Shown: positions 1 to 21,200 of the stretch, piece by piece
Layout of the letters: each line of letters starts with the position of its first letter
How positions within the stretch are numbered: position 1 is the first letter of the stretch
NCBI GenBank assembly: GCA_940671915.1
Contig: CALNVZ010003434.1
Span: 15,976,017-16,040,016 of the forward strand
Reading direction: 5' to 3'
DNA: 64,000 bases
Origin: Paracentrotus lividus
Lineage: Eukaryota; Echinodermata; Echinoidea; Camarodonta; Echinidae
Program-made: the position numbers and the translations under genes
The notes under the pieces: generated by a model
Told to the model about the DNA's origin: nothing
What the model saw: only the letters and a program-made list of their open reading frames with translations
Database searches by the model: none

Positions 1-7223
<7,223 letters not shown>

Positions 7224-8330
7224 TTCCACAGGAGGCTTCCTCCTACATGAAATCCATACAGTCCGACCTCGTTTATCCGGCTACGGCAACGTTTTGGCCA
7301 GCACCATCTGTTTGTAGCCTGTTGTGAGAGTAATGCATAGTTTATGTACTGGGGCACCACATGGCAATCCTATTGAATTCATAGGGGGGAGATTTAATAG
7401 CCTTGAGGAGAAGGATTTATGGGTTGGATGATCGTAAATGATTATAATGTCTTTCTGAGTGTAAAGAGATGAAAGTGATATGAAGAACAGAAGAAAGTGA
7501 GGCATTTATGTGAATTTCAAAAGGATTGAAAAGGAATTCTGGCCAAAGTCCATAGCCGGTTGATAGAGTAGGCAGATTAAAGCTAAGCTTGGGTTGTTAC
7601 AGCCAAAATGATTTGGAATGAATCTGTTAGATATTAGATATGTCCTCATATTGTTCTATTTACATAATATACCTACACAAGATTATATTCATGTTTCATT
7701 AATGATTTCTGAAGACATTTTTGTAACATATCCAACAGTCGGTCAAATTGAGACTTAGAGAAGACTGCTATCTCGTCTGCAGTCTCGGTACAACGCACCC
7801 ACGCAGATCCGTTGCGAATTGCGTGCACTTGATATACTCATAGACTTACCACGTGGCTTTTCAAAGCATGTATGTGGCGAACAGCCCGCCGAGTGATCAG
7901 AATTATCCTTATTTTGCTCTTTTCTCAGCAAATATTCAATTTTCTGTAAATTCCTTTGGTGTGTAGTATTTATTTCATATGTATGAGATTTTGGTATGAA
8001 CAAGAATTTTTGGATTTCTTTCATCATGACCACTACTTAAGATCATCTTTAAATAATGGCCATATAAGTGAAGTCGAACTGTGTGGTGTACACACTGTAT
8101 AGCACAAAAGAACTATCTTTATTTGTTAGATATAGTTTGCAAAGAATGGAAAGTGCAAGCGTTGACATTTATTGTAAATATTGTCCATGTAAAATAGTTC
8201 ATTGAAATAAACCAAAAAGTTATGTGTCATAGCATTATTTTTGTAAATCGTTACCTGTGTTCCTTGCTATTTAAGAGCCCATGTTGGAATATGATTTCAT
8301 AAATAAAATGCAATGTTGTTGAAGTTATTA
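7224..8330 (+). other. MEAF6 3' untranslated region
   Basis: Non-coding sequence follows the MEAF6 stop. AATAAA signals occur at 8206-8211 and 8302-8307 and are plausible polyadenylation signals, giving a 3' UTR of about 1.0-1.1 kb. The exact cleavage site cannot be set from sequence alone. Confidence 0.55.
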
Positions 8331-11300
8331 TTCAAATGTTTTAAAATGTATTTTTAAATATCAGTAAAAAACATTATACAACGCAGGAGAGCAAATCTAA
8401 AGTGTGGCGATAATGCTTGGGTTTATGTAATGTAAGTCAGATAAATTTAGAGTTAATTGAAATAAGATTTGGACATTAATCAAAACAATATTCTAATAAA
8501 ACAAAATACCTTAATTTAAAAATCCACACCCCTCCTTTTGCATTAGCAGACATGATGCAAAGATATGTTTTATTATATGTTTCATTTCATTCCTTCTCAA
8601 AGAAAACTTAAAATTTGAAAGATTATATTTGGAAATTTACTGAAACTATACCCCAGCTTTATTACCTACTTGTAAAGATTGTGAGGAACTTTGGACTTCT
8701 CAGTGTTTTTTATTTCAAGCATGATTGTAGTCAGTTGAATAACATAAAGATTCAATATCCTCTTAATTTTCTCAATAACTTTTTTTGAAAAATTTTAACA
8801 TTAGATAGCTTTCATCAGGTTTTACAACATTGAATAAATATGACCAGTGCGTGAAGCCTTTTTATTTCCTTAAGAAACAATTGATGTATTGAGTATTTGT
8901 ATAAAGTGCAGCTTCCCATGATGTAATAATACAATTTTTTTTTCTAATTTAGTGTACTTGTGAAATGCAGGGAGAAGGGGAGGGGGATGCCGATGTTTAG
9001 AATATTAGAATAAATTAATTGTACTCCTTACTACACATGTAATTGATGCCCATCGCTGTATGAAAAGATCATGTAAATAGAAAACAATAAATATTGATAC
9101 CCAGTTTTAATTTTTTTTTGTGTGCTAATTTTGTACTTTGACTGTCACCATGGATTTGACATGGTACCATCAAGTCCTATTAAAATGAAGTGCTTTGGAT
9201 CATGCTTTTGAACTTGTAAAAAAATGTTACAAAGAGACATGTGCATGTTTGAAATTTGAATTTAAAACAAAATCTTGTATTCGCCTTCTTTATAACCAGA
9301 GTAGACAATGTGTGATTCATCATTTCAAAATTAGACAAGTCACCAGCAAAGACTCAATATCAGCAAATTAAACCATTTTTAAATACTTTCCCCTACTACT
9401 ACTAAAAAAAATAAATTAAAAAAAATATATGAAGCACACATGAAAGATTGAAGACTAAAGAAATAAAGAAATATTCCTTCCACCCCAAATTTGACACTTT
9501 TTATTATTTCGCCGATGTCCTTCAACCTTTTGCCGAGTCTCATTTTGATATGATGAATAACGAGCAGTATGTCCAAAGTACACTCTTCTGTCTTTATTAA
9601 ATGTCTTCTGAATCTGTCTTTTGAAGTATCATTGATTGTATTAAAGTCTATTCAATACATTTCAAATATCTTTTCCTTCCTCACACAGTCAAATTACTCT
9701 TTACGATCTCAAACAGACCCCCCTTCTGATGAAAATTCCAAGGTTCCCAAAAAATGTGAACAAACCATTAGTTTTGCCGGTCCCTAAATTTGAAATGATC
9801 TTCCTCTTGAAATTCGTTCTTGTGCAACAGTTCAAACATTTTAGAACAAATTGAAGACACATTTGTTCTCCCTCTGATCTGTTTATACTTACTTAAAGAG
9901 CAATATCACCTTTCATACTGTTGTTTTTGTTTTTTTGTTTTTATGTGAAGCGCCTCAAGTGAGCAAATTATATTATTACTATAACAAGCATAGATACAAG
10001 ACCTCATATCATTATCATTAATGTGCACATGTGTCCCTGTGCCCAACATTCTGTTATAACAAGGTACATGTAATATCCTTGATCCCAAACACCTCATTAT
10101 AATGGGAGCGGGCTGTACTCAACACAAGGTCTTGTAAAGATGTATACACATTTTGAAACTTGGAAAACTGCCTCATTGGTAACAAAATCAAAAATGCATT
10201 ATAATAAGGGTAGACTAATCTACAAGATTTTATGAGTCAACTTCATGTATTCAGCTCCAAAATTCAAATGTGTGCACATGTGTCTCGATGCCTATTAGTA
10301 TTTTCAGTATGAGATTTTGCCATGATGAGGTAGGCCTAGTACAACGCAAACTCTTTTTAAAAAATATAACTAGGTCCTTTTGGGCCAAGAACACTTTGCT
10401 TATAATATCAGCAATCAATACACAGTTCAATCTGAAACACAATTTGAAACAAAAACACAACATGAGCAGGATTATCTTTGTGCTTTATTTTCTTCTAAAT
10501 ATAAACAAGCCCACATGGTTTCACAAAATATGAATCGAACAAAGAACACACTTGTTTCATTTAGATTAGCAATTATTCATCACCAAAGTGTAAGTGCATC
10601 TATTATTTCGTAAACTACCATTTCAGCTCTCTCCGTCACATTTATTTAAAGATGTTAAACATGAATCTCTATTGTTATTAAACATACACTTCAATACCTG
10701 ATGATTATTAGTTAACTTTAGACAATATGAAAGCATGCTTGTAGCTATATGTTAAGAGAGTATCAGGGGCACAAAGGTATACATGGGACACTGCAAGCTT
10801 GGGAAGAGAGAAAGCTGTACAGTGTATTTTCACCCTAGAGGATACAATCAATTTTGAACTACTTTGATTAACAAACATAGTTCTGCCAAGTTTACAGCCA
10901 TGTCTTGTTCATTAATAAAATATATCATAACCATTTGAATACATGTACATATTAGATTATAGTTATAGTGAATCGCCTAACGTATTGTTCATATTCATAG
11001 CAGTTGTATATTTAGGCCTATCTGTAGCCATATGATATATAGACTCTGTTTCTGTAGACATACAATGATATAACTCTGTGTATATAGTCATACAATGATA
11101 GAACTATGCTTCTGAAGCCAAACAAATAATGATTTTTTTTTTTCCTGTGATCAAACAACGATGATAAATGAACTTTCTGAAGCCAAATGTGTTAAATACA
11201 TTATTCATGTCTTGGAACAACCCTGCTATATAGCCTCACAATGATATAACAATTGTTGAAAATTGCCTGGCAATGATAAAAATATTGACATACCAGCCAT

Positions 11301-11740
11301 ACAATTATATACTGTGCATGTAGGGTCATTGATAAATAGGAAACCACATGCATTTATAACCTTCACACTTCAAAGCTAGACAAATTGACTACCACACCCA
11401 GCTACATGACAGGCTTTGCATATTGATATTATTATTATTGTATGATATTCAAGCTGATATTGCATGTATATGGGACATCAATTTTTTTTTTGTCACTTTC
11501 AGATAGTCGAGAAATTTCACACTGCACTTGTATAGTAGTTACATGTATGAGTAGATTGTATTCAGACCATGTACCAATGTAGGGTAACTGTAAATGCGTT
11601 TGAAACAAATTATTGTGTAATAATGTTAAATTTTAAAAGATCCAGTCTTTCACTCCTGCTTCTAACATTGCAATTCATCAAATGAAATTGGTCAATTTTA
11701 AAGATGAAACTAGATGAATTTTCGACCGCGCACGGTCGGA
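8331..11740. other. Intergenic, no gene seen
   Basis: This AT-rich stretch lies between MEAF6 and the tandem-repeat element. Apart from the MITE at 9310-9562, I see no exon with conserved protein content. The short open frames here have neither splice context nor recognisable domains. Confidence 0.55.
9310..9562. mobile_element. MITE-like element, second copy of the 5748 family
   Basis: The left end has GATTCATCATTTCAAAATTA followed by GACAAGTCACCAGCAAAGAC. The right end in reverse complement has ATTCATCATATCAAAATGAG, then ACTCGGCAAAAGG. The termini match imperfectly over about 55 bp and the element is about 253 bp long, non-autonomous and intergenic. Confidence 0.7.
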
Positions 11741-13262
11741 AGGTATGCCTCCGTATTGCCACATCGGAAAAAAAAGGCATGCGCATGTTGAGTATTTTAC
11801 ATCCATTTATACCATGACATCTTTGAGAATATTGACCCCAAATCTATTAAAGTTGTATCATCAGAATTATTTCCAACTCAGGAAGGATGGCTACTGATGT
11901 AATAAAAAGGATAAACATGTTTAAGTTGATCTGTCAAAGGTCCTTCAGAAATTGCACAAACGAGTCATTTACATAAATAACCAGTGACCTTTGATGTCCT
12001 GACCTCAAAATTCTAATCAGTTCATCTTTCCTCCCACATGACCCAAGTTTGAAGTTGATCCATAAAACGGTTCAGAAGTTACAGCAAGAACGTGCCATTT
12101 TCATGTATACAATGACGTCTGTGACCCTTGACCTTTGACTTCATGACCTCAAAATATAATAAATTCATTGTCCCTACCATATGCACACATGACCCAAGTT
12201 TGATGTTCATCCATCAAACTGTTCTTAAGTTATCGCAAGAACAAGCCATTTTCAAGTACACAATGTCCTCTGTGGCTTTGAACTTTGACCTCCTGACTCT
12301 AAATTCTAATCAGTTTATTGTCCGTCCCATATGCACATATGACCCAAGTTTGAAATTGATCCGTCAAACGGTTTTTAAGTTTATTGCGAGAACAAGCCAT
12401 TTTCATGTACACAATGACCTCTGTGACCTTGTACCTCATGACCCCAAAATCTGATAAGTTCATTGTCCCTCCCATATGTAAATATGATCCAAGTTTGAAG
12501 TTGATCCCTCAAACGGTTCTTAAGTTATCGCCAAGAACGAGAGCCATTTTCACGTACACAATGACCTGTGACCTTTGACCTCATGACCCCAAAATCTAAT
12601 AAGTTTATTGACCTCATATATGCACATATGACCCAAGTTTCAAGTTTATCCTCAAACGGTTCTTAAGTTATTGCAAGAACGAGCCATTTTCATGTACACA
12701 ATGACCTCTGACCTTTGACTCATGACCCAATTCTAATCGTTCATTGTCCCTACCATATGCATACATGATCCAAGTTTGAAGTTGACCCGTCAACCGTTCT
12801 TAAGTTATTGCGAGAACGAACCATTTTCATGTATACAACGACATCTGTGACCTTTGACCTTTGACCTCATGACCCTAAAATCTAATCAGTTCATTGCCCC
12901 TCCCATAGGCACACATTACCAAGTTTGAAGTTGACCCGTCAAACGGTTTTTAAGTTATGGCGAGAACGAGCCATTTTCATGCATACAATTGACCTCTGTG
13001 ACTTTGACCTTTGACCTAATGACCCCAAAGTCTAATCAGATCATTGTCCCTCCCATATGCATACATGATCCAAGTTGAAAGTGATCCGTCAAACGGTTTC
13101 TTAAGTTATCGCGAGAACGAAACGGGACGGACGCGTACGTGGACGGACGTACGGACGGACGGACGGACGTATCGGACGGACGGACGGACGTACGGACGGA
13201 CGGACGGACGGACAACCCGAAAACATAATGCCTCCGGCACCACCTTCGGTGGCGGAGGCATA
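11741..13262. repeat. TIR-bounded element filled with ~145-bp tandem repeats
   Basis: The ends carry an inverted GGTATGCCTCCG / CGGAGGCAT motif (11741-11753 and about 13251-13262). Between them lie about eight or nine degenerate units of roughly 145 bp. Each has the order CATGACCCAAGTTTGAAGTT, a CAAACGGTTCTTAAGTTAT block, a GAACGAGCCATTTTCATG block and TGACCTTTGACCTCATGACC. The right part is a GGAC-type microsatellite (about 13120-13212) followed by a GC-rich hairpin at 13228-13261 (arms ATGCCTCCG... and GGTGGCGGAGGCAT). Open reading frames here are by-products of the repeats. The structure suggests a non-autonomous DNA transposon that has captured or amplified a satellite. Confidence 0.8.
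13120..13212. repeat. (GGAC)n microsatellite
   Basis: Tandem GGAC units are interrupted by GTAC/GTATC variants, immediately before the right-end hairpin of the satellite-bearing element. Confidence 0.9.
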
Positions 13263-13443
13263 AAAACATATAAAAATATTATTATTGATATCACATATCC
13301 ACCTTTCAAGGTACTCCTATATTACCCGCTCAGCATTCAAGAAGATTATTCCTACCAATACCCATTTATATTGTACCTCCCCTGGGTTGGGTATGGCAAA
13401 TGTAGATTCATGTCTTGCCAAGGGACAATAGAGAATAACATGG

Positions 13444-13449
13444 TTTATT
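13444..13449 (-). promoter_or_regulatory. Candidate aldolase polyadenylation signal
   Basis: AATAAA on the minus strand lies about 240 nt past the aldolase stop. It is the first canonical hexamer downstream, and placement is plausible but unproven. Confidence 0.45.
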
Positions 13450-13688
13450 AAAATATATAAAATAATCTCATAGTTCCAAATGTTTAAATGTATTTTCATA
13501 ATTCCTAAATGTACACATCATTTACCGTCTCACAGACAAATCCAAACACTACAGTTTTCTTATTACACCATAGCCGGGTTACAAGTAACAAAAGGTATTC
13601 TTACACTCGATAAAGAGCATTATTTTATCATGATATTATTAGCCCAATATCAGAATGGAAGCTGAATTGCTGAAGTACTATTATAGAT

Positions 13689-15244
13689 TTAGTAAGTATG
13701 ATTCTTGACGAAGAGAGATTCTCCGGCGGCGCCTGCTGCTTGTTCTCCTGCGTATTTGCCAACTGCAGCATCACCGTTGGCCTGGAGATTGAAAGTGGAG
13801 CAAAAATAAGAAATATGTCAACTATTTTTAAAACACTGAACAAACATTGAAACTGACAAGAAATATAAAATATGAAGAAAAAAAAAAGAAGGAAGATATC
13901 ATTATTGGTCCACATGTAACAAATTGTGTCCATAATCAGAGAAAAAAAAGGGTGAATTTCATCCACTCCCATTAAAACAAGTTGGAGACCTCACAATTTA
14001 CCGTGATGTATAGTCCACTTTTGTAACAAGGACTGAGCTAATTGTCCTGCAATAATAGGAATAGACTGTATATAGACCACATAATTCATTTTAAATTGGA
14101 ACCATGAAAATAGAGTGGCCTGGTATTATGAGATCCCACTGCATCATTACATGGAAGTGGATTGTTTTATTGTTGGTTATGAACATTTTGATAAAACTGA
14201 CAAATTGAAAGATTCAGACCTACGAAGAACACACTTGCAAATCCTTTGGACCACTCAATTATTGGCCCATTTCAATCAATGTACTGGTCAATCAAGATTC
14301 ACGTTAATTCACGAGTACAATACAGTCCACTGCTTTTATTATGAGGGGGCATGGAACCAAGCCACTAACTTTGTCATACTGAACAGTTATTCGTCACTGT
14401 TTATATGTTTAAAAATGGGACCACGAAAATGGCCTTGTTCTAACAAAATCTTGTGTGTATTTGTGCTTGTTTTAAGAGGAAGGTGTTTCACCAAGTTGTT
14501 CGTAAATTTACAAATGACTTGATGAAAGACTGGAACATGTACTTGGTATACCAATCACATTCTCAATTATTCAGCACCAGTCGTTTGTGAAGACATTCTG
14601 TACTTTACCCAAACACTTGGTGATACACATCATAACAGTGCACTGTAATAATTTGTAGAGTTGAACAAAGAGTGAAACTGACTAGAAATATTCAATATGA
14701 AAAAAGAACAAAGAAAATAGGATTCCATCTTGATTCGAACACAAGTTCTCCTGATTACTAGACAGGTGCTGCTAGAGCTATGGCAAGCCCTTATGACGAT
14801 AGCAGAGAACCATTTAGCTTTCAATGCTCAAGTGATCAGAAACTATAGAACCTGGCATAACCCCGAAGGATAGTTGATTTCTATCCAATGAAATCCCACT
14901 TTCTTTGCTAAATTTTTCCTATTTAAAGAGTTCTTACTAACCTTTGCTCTGACGATAAGCGTTGCCTGTGCCTTAGCGATGTTCTCTGCTTTGCCTTCCC
15001 ATGCCTTGAGGACACTGGCTTGGAGAGCACGTCCATAGGAGAAGGTCAGAGCCCAAGGCTTCTTGCCGTTGAACTGGTTGATTGCGTTGAGATGAAGGGA
15101 AGCATCCGTCTCAGATTGACCTCCAGACAGGAAAGTAATACCTTTATGTGGCAGAATAAAGGACAACATATTTAACGAGGCTGGTAAGAGTGAATATATG
15201 CAAAGATGCCACTTTTCAGATATTTTTCCTAAATAAAAAATAAT

Positions 15245-15275
<31 letters not shown>

Positions 15276-18200
15276 ACTCCTCATTTCTGTGTTGTTGGGA
15301 GCCCTTAGCTTTTTTGCCAAAATTTGTGCACTTTTCCAGTATTTCAAGCCTATTTCAGGCTTTTTGACTGGTCCCGGCATCCCTGAATATGGCAGTCCTT
15401 TTTCTCACAATTTTATAATCTATATTGCCCACTGTATCAATCAGATCTCATTGATACACATGCACCTATCAAAACCCAACACAATCAGCCAACCACTTTC
15501 CTTGTTCGGCATTAGTCGCTATTGTACACCGGCTCTGGGAGATGGGTTGACAAATTTCTTGGTAAAAAAAATCAACCTGCTGATACTTAGCTACCTGGGG
15601 GGCGTTTCACGAAACAGTCATAAGTCTAACTTCTTGACTAAATCGGAGATAGTGAGCAACATGTCCATAGGCGGGTTCCACGAAGCCCTCTCTGCCAAGA
15701 CCAAGACAACAAGCTGACTAAATACTTATGACGGCTCCGAACCTGTCATATCTTTTGGAGAGCGCTGATACGTCAATCAAAAGCAATTTATGGCAAGCAA
15801 TCGGTTTGGGCGAATTGTATTTGCCCCGACAATCTTGATTGTCTCATTTTGTTCATATAAAATGTAACAACGTCAGGATTTTGGTCTAATATGCAGAAAA
15901 TAAATAGTTGTTAACAATTGAGTGCTTTTTATATCCAATAAAGAAGTAATTTAGTATTATATCCAATCAAGAAATAATATTGAGTAAATTGCAAAAGCAT
16001 CATTTAGCCTACCATAAAGATACAAAAAGAGACCCGTAGAGACTACGTTGGTAGTAAAAATCGATCTATTAGTCCCAAAATATTTTTAACAAGTAATTTT
16101 GCATATATATTTTAACAAAATACAATGCACTGTTGATTTCTTTAAGTCAGCAAACAGACAATTTAGGAAAAACCTCAATCTAGCTCCATTTTCAGCTGGC
16201 ATAATTTTTCATAGTCTGATTTACGAAACTATCAAGTTAACGCATCCGGGGGTACCCATCTTATGTTCTGACATGGTCTTATTAATTTCATGATTGACAC
16301 CTTCTAAATATATGCAGTAAAGGACAGTGTGCGTTTTAAGACGCATTATTTAAATGTTACATAATTTTTTGAGTTTTCATAGTGTTATTGACCGATTTTA
16401 TTGCTTCAATTTTCGATAATATTGAAAATTTTGCTAAAACAAAATGTCTAAATATCAGCGAAACCGTGATTAAGGCTATTACTCGATGACATCATCTCCG
16501 ATAATATCAATATCACAAGTTGTCTAGCTTGGAAGAGCTTCGTGTAACCGACTTAGTAAGATCGGAGCTAACTCCGTGGTTGGCGGATAAAGATATGACT
16601 AACTTGTCCATGGTTTCGTGAAACGCCCCCCTGTAGTCCAAATCTAAGTGATCACAGAGTCGGACTTTAAAAACTTCATATTTTCTCCCCTCTCTTGCCA
16701 CTATACCTCCCAACTCGTCCTTCTCTGTGCTGGTAGTATAGCTGTTACATTAATAGCTTAATATCTTTTCAAATTTGTCAGTTTTCATTGAGATGAAAAG
16801 CTTACTCACTAAACCACCCCAAATCGCCTCTGTTATATGCACACTATAGTCATGATAATATCAAAAATACGTGATCAAACATGACCATATTTGTTGTGCA
16901 TTACCCATGGGATGTGTGCTGTCCGATTTTGCACAGAAAGTATGTTTTTCAAGTATTTCTCATTGAAACACCCTGATGCAAATACAGCACAACCCTTAGG
17001 GAGTAAGCTGACACTTTTCATGTGGTCTCTAAGTGCTAAAGGGTTAATAGCTTACCGACTACAGCGGCAGGGACTGTTCTGTTAAGAGCCGTCACTGTAG
17101 CCTCGGCCACCTGCTGTGGGGTGTACTTGGTGGTGCATGCCTGGCCAGCAGTCACCATGTTAGGTTTCAAGAGGGTGCCTTCTAGGTAGACATGATGGTC
17201 ATTCAGGGCCTTGTAGGTAGCAGCAAGCACCTGTTGGTCAATAGAGGATTCAAAAAGTCGAATAATCACCTACATGTAAGTCACATTTTTTTAGTCCAGA
17301 TTATACAAGACGTGTTATTCATCTTTTCTTAAGTCAAATTTCTCCTACACGTACAATGTAAGTTGAACACAATTTTAAGGTCACAAGAGAGTACACTTAG
17401 GCAGAGTTGCCTGTACATGTCAGCCAGGAGGTGGGCAAGCAAGATCTAACCAGAGTGACTTACCGGTTGTCTACATGTATCTAGTTTTATTTTCAGAAAT
17501 ATTTAGAAGAAACTTATGTCACTTCTGTTACTTCAAAATCTTATATTTCAAGTGGACATGTATAAAGACTCTGTGATCAGAATACGGCATAATGGGAGAG
17601 GAACCTTTGTTAGCATCTGTAAGAATTTTTGTTTTGTTTTGCATTTTTGTTGTTGTTGTTGTTTGTTTGTTGTTGTTGTTGTTTTATTTTTTGTTTGTTT
17701 GTTGTTGTTGTTGTTGTTTTTTTTTTTTTTGGGGGGGGTTACCAGATCTCAACTTTACATTCAAAAGAGATGTCCAACTGGGAATTTGTTTTTAAAAAGC
17801 AATAAATGAAAGAAACATGGGTGGAGGTTTGAAGAAAATCCGACAAAGTAAAGCCAAGATAATATTTGTGTGTGTCATGTCACTTGCAAACTGTGCTCCC
17901 AAATGTTGTAAAGTCCATAAACTTAGCCTATCCATGATTCTTGAGAAGGGAATAAAAACTTCACAAAGATATAATTGATACTCCTTTTTTTTCTTAATGG
18001 CAATGTATGGAATTTACATTTCACAATATGCCAGAGAGCAGCTAGCAAGGGACAACACAAAACTTTATCTTTTATTCTGAACTTTGTCTTTTGACGGATT
18101 TATTTTCAGATCTTCATTGATATTTTTCTTAAATTCTCCTCCATTAAAAAAAAAAAATCAAATTAAACTTTAGTGTGGGCATTATATAACCCCTACAAGT

Positions 18201-21200
18201 TACTAATTAGCATGCACTATTTTGTATGTAAATTACTAGACTTAGGGCATACTATTAAACACACAATGATAACTGCACCCAATTGCAAACAATCAATATT
18301 TTTACTTTCTTGGCAAAAAATCATTTCCTGTGTCATATCTGATTACATTACTTTTTAAACACTAACTGAATACACCAACATTTTTATCCACAAAAGCAAA
18401 TATTGATATTGAAAATATGGCAACAGCTGTGGAGAAGAGGATAGGGATTTGGCAATAGTACAACTACTACTGTACATGTGTTTTACTAGTTAAACAAGGG
18501 CTTTTACACCTTGTAAATATTGACTCACATGAACATTTTTTTACACAAAATTTAAGATGTGTGATAAAGTTAACCGTTAAAACAGCATGGAAATCTAATT
18601 CATTTGGCGCATGCGTAGTACATTGGAAGCCCCCCAGCTATATGGTGGGCACGTAGAAGTCTCACTTCCATGAAACGCTGCCCGAATTCGTCTATACTGG
18701 GCTCTACACTGTACCGTCAATCATTGTACCAAAAGTTATATTTTATGAAAACTAGTTTTATAATACATGACCTGTGTAAATATTCTAAATTTCATGACAT
18801 TCACCATTAAAACCAATCCAACAACAACAACAACCCTATTACATGTACATAGTGCTAGCCAACTGGAAGGGATTATACAGGTTTATAATATACCTGTCTA
18901 CATGTAGAGTACATGACATTAAAATGAATGTCACACAATGTAATTCTAGGAGAGACATGTATGAGTTAATATTTACCTTCTCTGTGACGTATTGAGCTCT
19001 CTCCAGTGAATGTTCACCATCTGGGATGACTTCTGGCTCAACAATAGGAACAAGTCCATTCTAGGATCAAAAAACCAAACATAACAAACAGAAAACATAG
19101 TAAAAAATAAGTGTAATGAAGAAGAGAGAGAAAGAGAGAAAGAGAGAGAGAGAAAAATCTTCAAACAAGTCACTTAAGGTTTTATGATAATAAAAGTGAT
19201 AATCATTTTTTTTTTTTTTATGGAAAAAAAAAAATGAAAAAAAAAAGGCCAAGTACATTTCATATTTGACGGGGGTTTTAATCTCATGAAATTTCCTTTT
19301 AATTTATTTCATTTCAAATTAATGACAAAATTACCAATATCACCAAAAATATATTAAAATAAATATATGTATGAAAAAAATATTGACTTTTACAGTACTT
19401 TTTCACACAAGAAACATTCATTTGCTACTGAAATGAAAACAAAAGTAGGACGACTTCCACAAAGACTACACACTTTATTCTATTTCCTGGTTTATGATAA
19501 AAGGATGTTTCATGCTGGTATGAACAAGGATACTGGTACCAGAGTTTCAATGCCAACACTGGCTTAAAAATAATTTGCCTAAAATATTTTAAGCAAAAAA
19601 CTCAAATATATCAAAAAAAGTTGAGAGAAAAGGGTAACTAATAAGAGAAGTCAATCCACTTTACAATGACCTTTAAATAGAAACTATAAATAAACATCAG
19701 GAGCATTTTATATTTTATAACAAGTTACTGTTAGTGTTTAAAATGCCCCATGTAAATATATGAGTAAATTGGTAAAAAGAGAGAAACTTCGACATGTACA
19801 AACATCATGTAATTGCGTTTCTCAGAAAAAGCATACAAAAACAGATTTGTTTAGCTCTGAATACCACTCAATCTTATGCATGAGTAAATCTCAATAGGTG
19901 TAAGCACTCTGGCATGAGAGTATACGAATGTATGGGGTGTGAGCGGGGGTGTGTCCGTAATCTACAACCTGTATTGTGATATTTTAAGTGTGTTTGTGTA
20001 TGAGTGTGTATGGTGCAGTAGGCTTTTGTATGAAGCAGGGCTGTGTGTGTTTACAGGTACGTACATACATGTGCAAAATATGTGCAAAGTCATGCTTAAA
20101 GCAAAATGTTTTGCCAATGCCTGTACACATTTCCACTCCATCTTTCACTTTTCTACTAACTTTGTGTACAATACTAACAAGAATAGAGCAGAAATAAGGA
20201 TATGGGGGAAAATAGAATATCTCTGAATCAACATCACTGTCTGCTTTCTAACATAATACTAAACCTGCATTATCTAAATGTTATATTAAAAAAAATCTTG
20301 GTACTCTGGTTTCAGGAAAGAAAAGAAAAAGAACCACAAATAACTTCTGACAACTTTTATTAGTCCTTTTATGATGTCTCAAAATCACCAAAAAGTCACT
20401 TAAAATGATGTTAGAAACTAGAGTAACTACACTTTTCACTGATATTAACAGCCTGTGTTACTGAAGATGACATACCGAAATCAACGTCTATTTGGATCAA
20501 ACCAACATTATCCATTTTCACAATTTGCTCAGTAGCCGGATTTGCAATTTATTATTGATTTAGAGTCAGTATATGATATATTTACAGCTCTTTAAACCCT
20601 AACATGATATTTAACTTGGTTCTCATGAACTATACGTGTTTGATATCATTGGAAAGCTGAGAATCTCTAGGTTTCAAAACACACAACACTTCTTACAAAC
20701 TAAAATATGAATTCTGGGCTGTATTTTAGAGGGTACACGTTTTGAACTTACCTGCTGGCAGCAGACGGCATACCGGGCCAAAACGTTGGCATTCTCAAGG
20801 ATAGCCAAAGGAGATGGTGTCAGATCAGAGATCTTCAGAACACATCTCCACTTAGCAAACTCAGCTCCATTAGCCTTGTACTTAGCACAGCGGGCATTCA
20901 GATCATCGAGCCCCTGGGTTGTGCACTCATTGTTGAAAGTACCAGGCAGGGGAACAACACCCTTATCCACCTACAATAAGGGAAAGAAGTCATTATTATT
21001 GTCATTGTTCATTTTTAATTATTTGTTTCCCCCTCCTAAATAGGAGGAGTACACACTTTCATCCCTCCATCTATGAACTCCTTTTCTCCAGGAAGTGGAA
21101 AAAACTCCATTGTCTACCTTAGTCCTAAAATAACCAAACAAATAAATTAGTGTAAAAATTAAAAAACACATTGGTAAAATTTTGAACAAATTTGGATTTA

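Noticed and set aside
11741-13262. CRISPR-like spaced repeats
   Set aside because: Units are long, degenerate and contiguous, and the genome is eukaryotic.
13036-13451. Long open frames over the GGAC repeat (Arg/Thr/Gly-rich or Val/Arg/Pro-rich)
   Set aside because: They follow the microsatellite period on both strands and have no splice or domain support.
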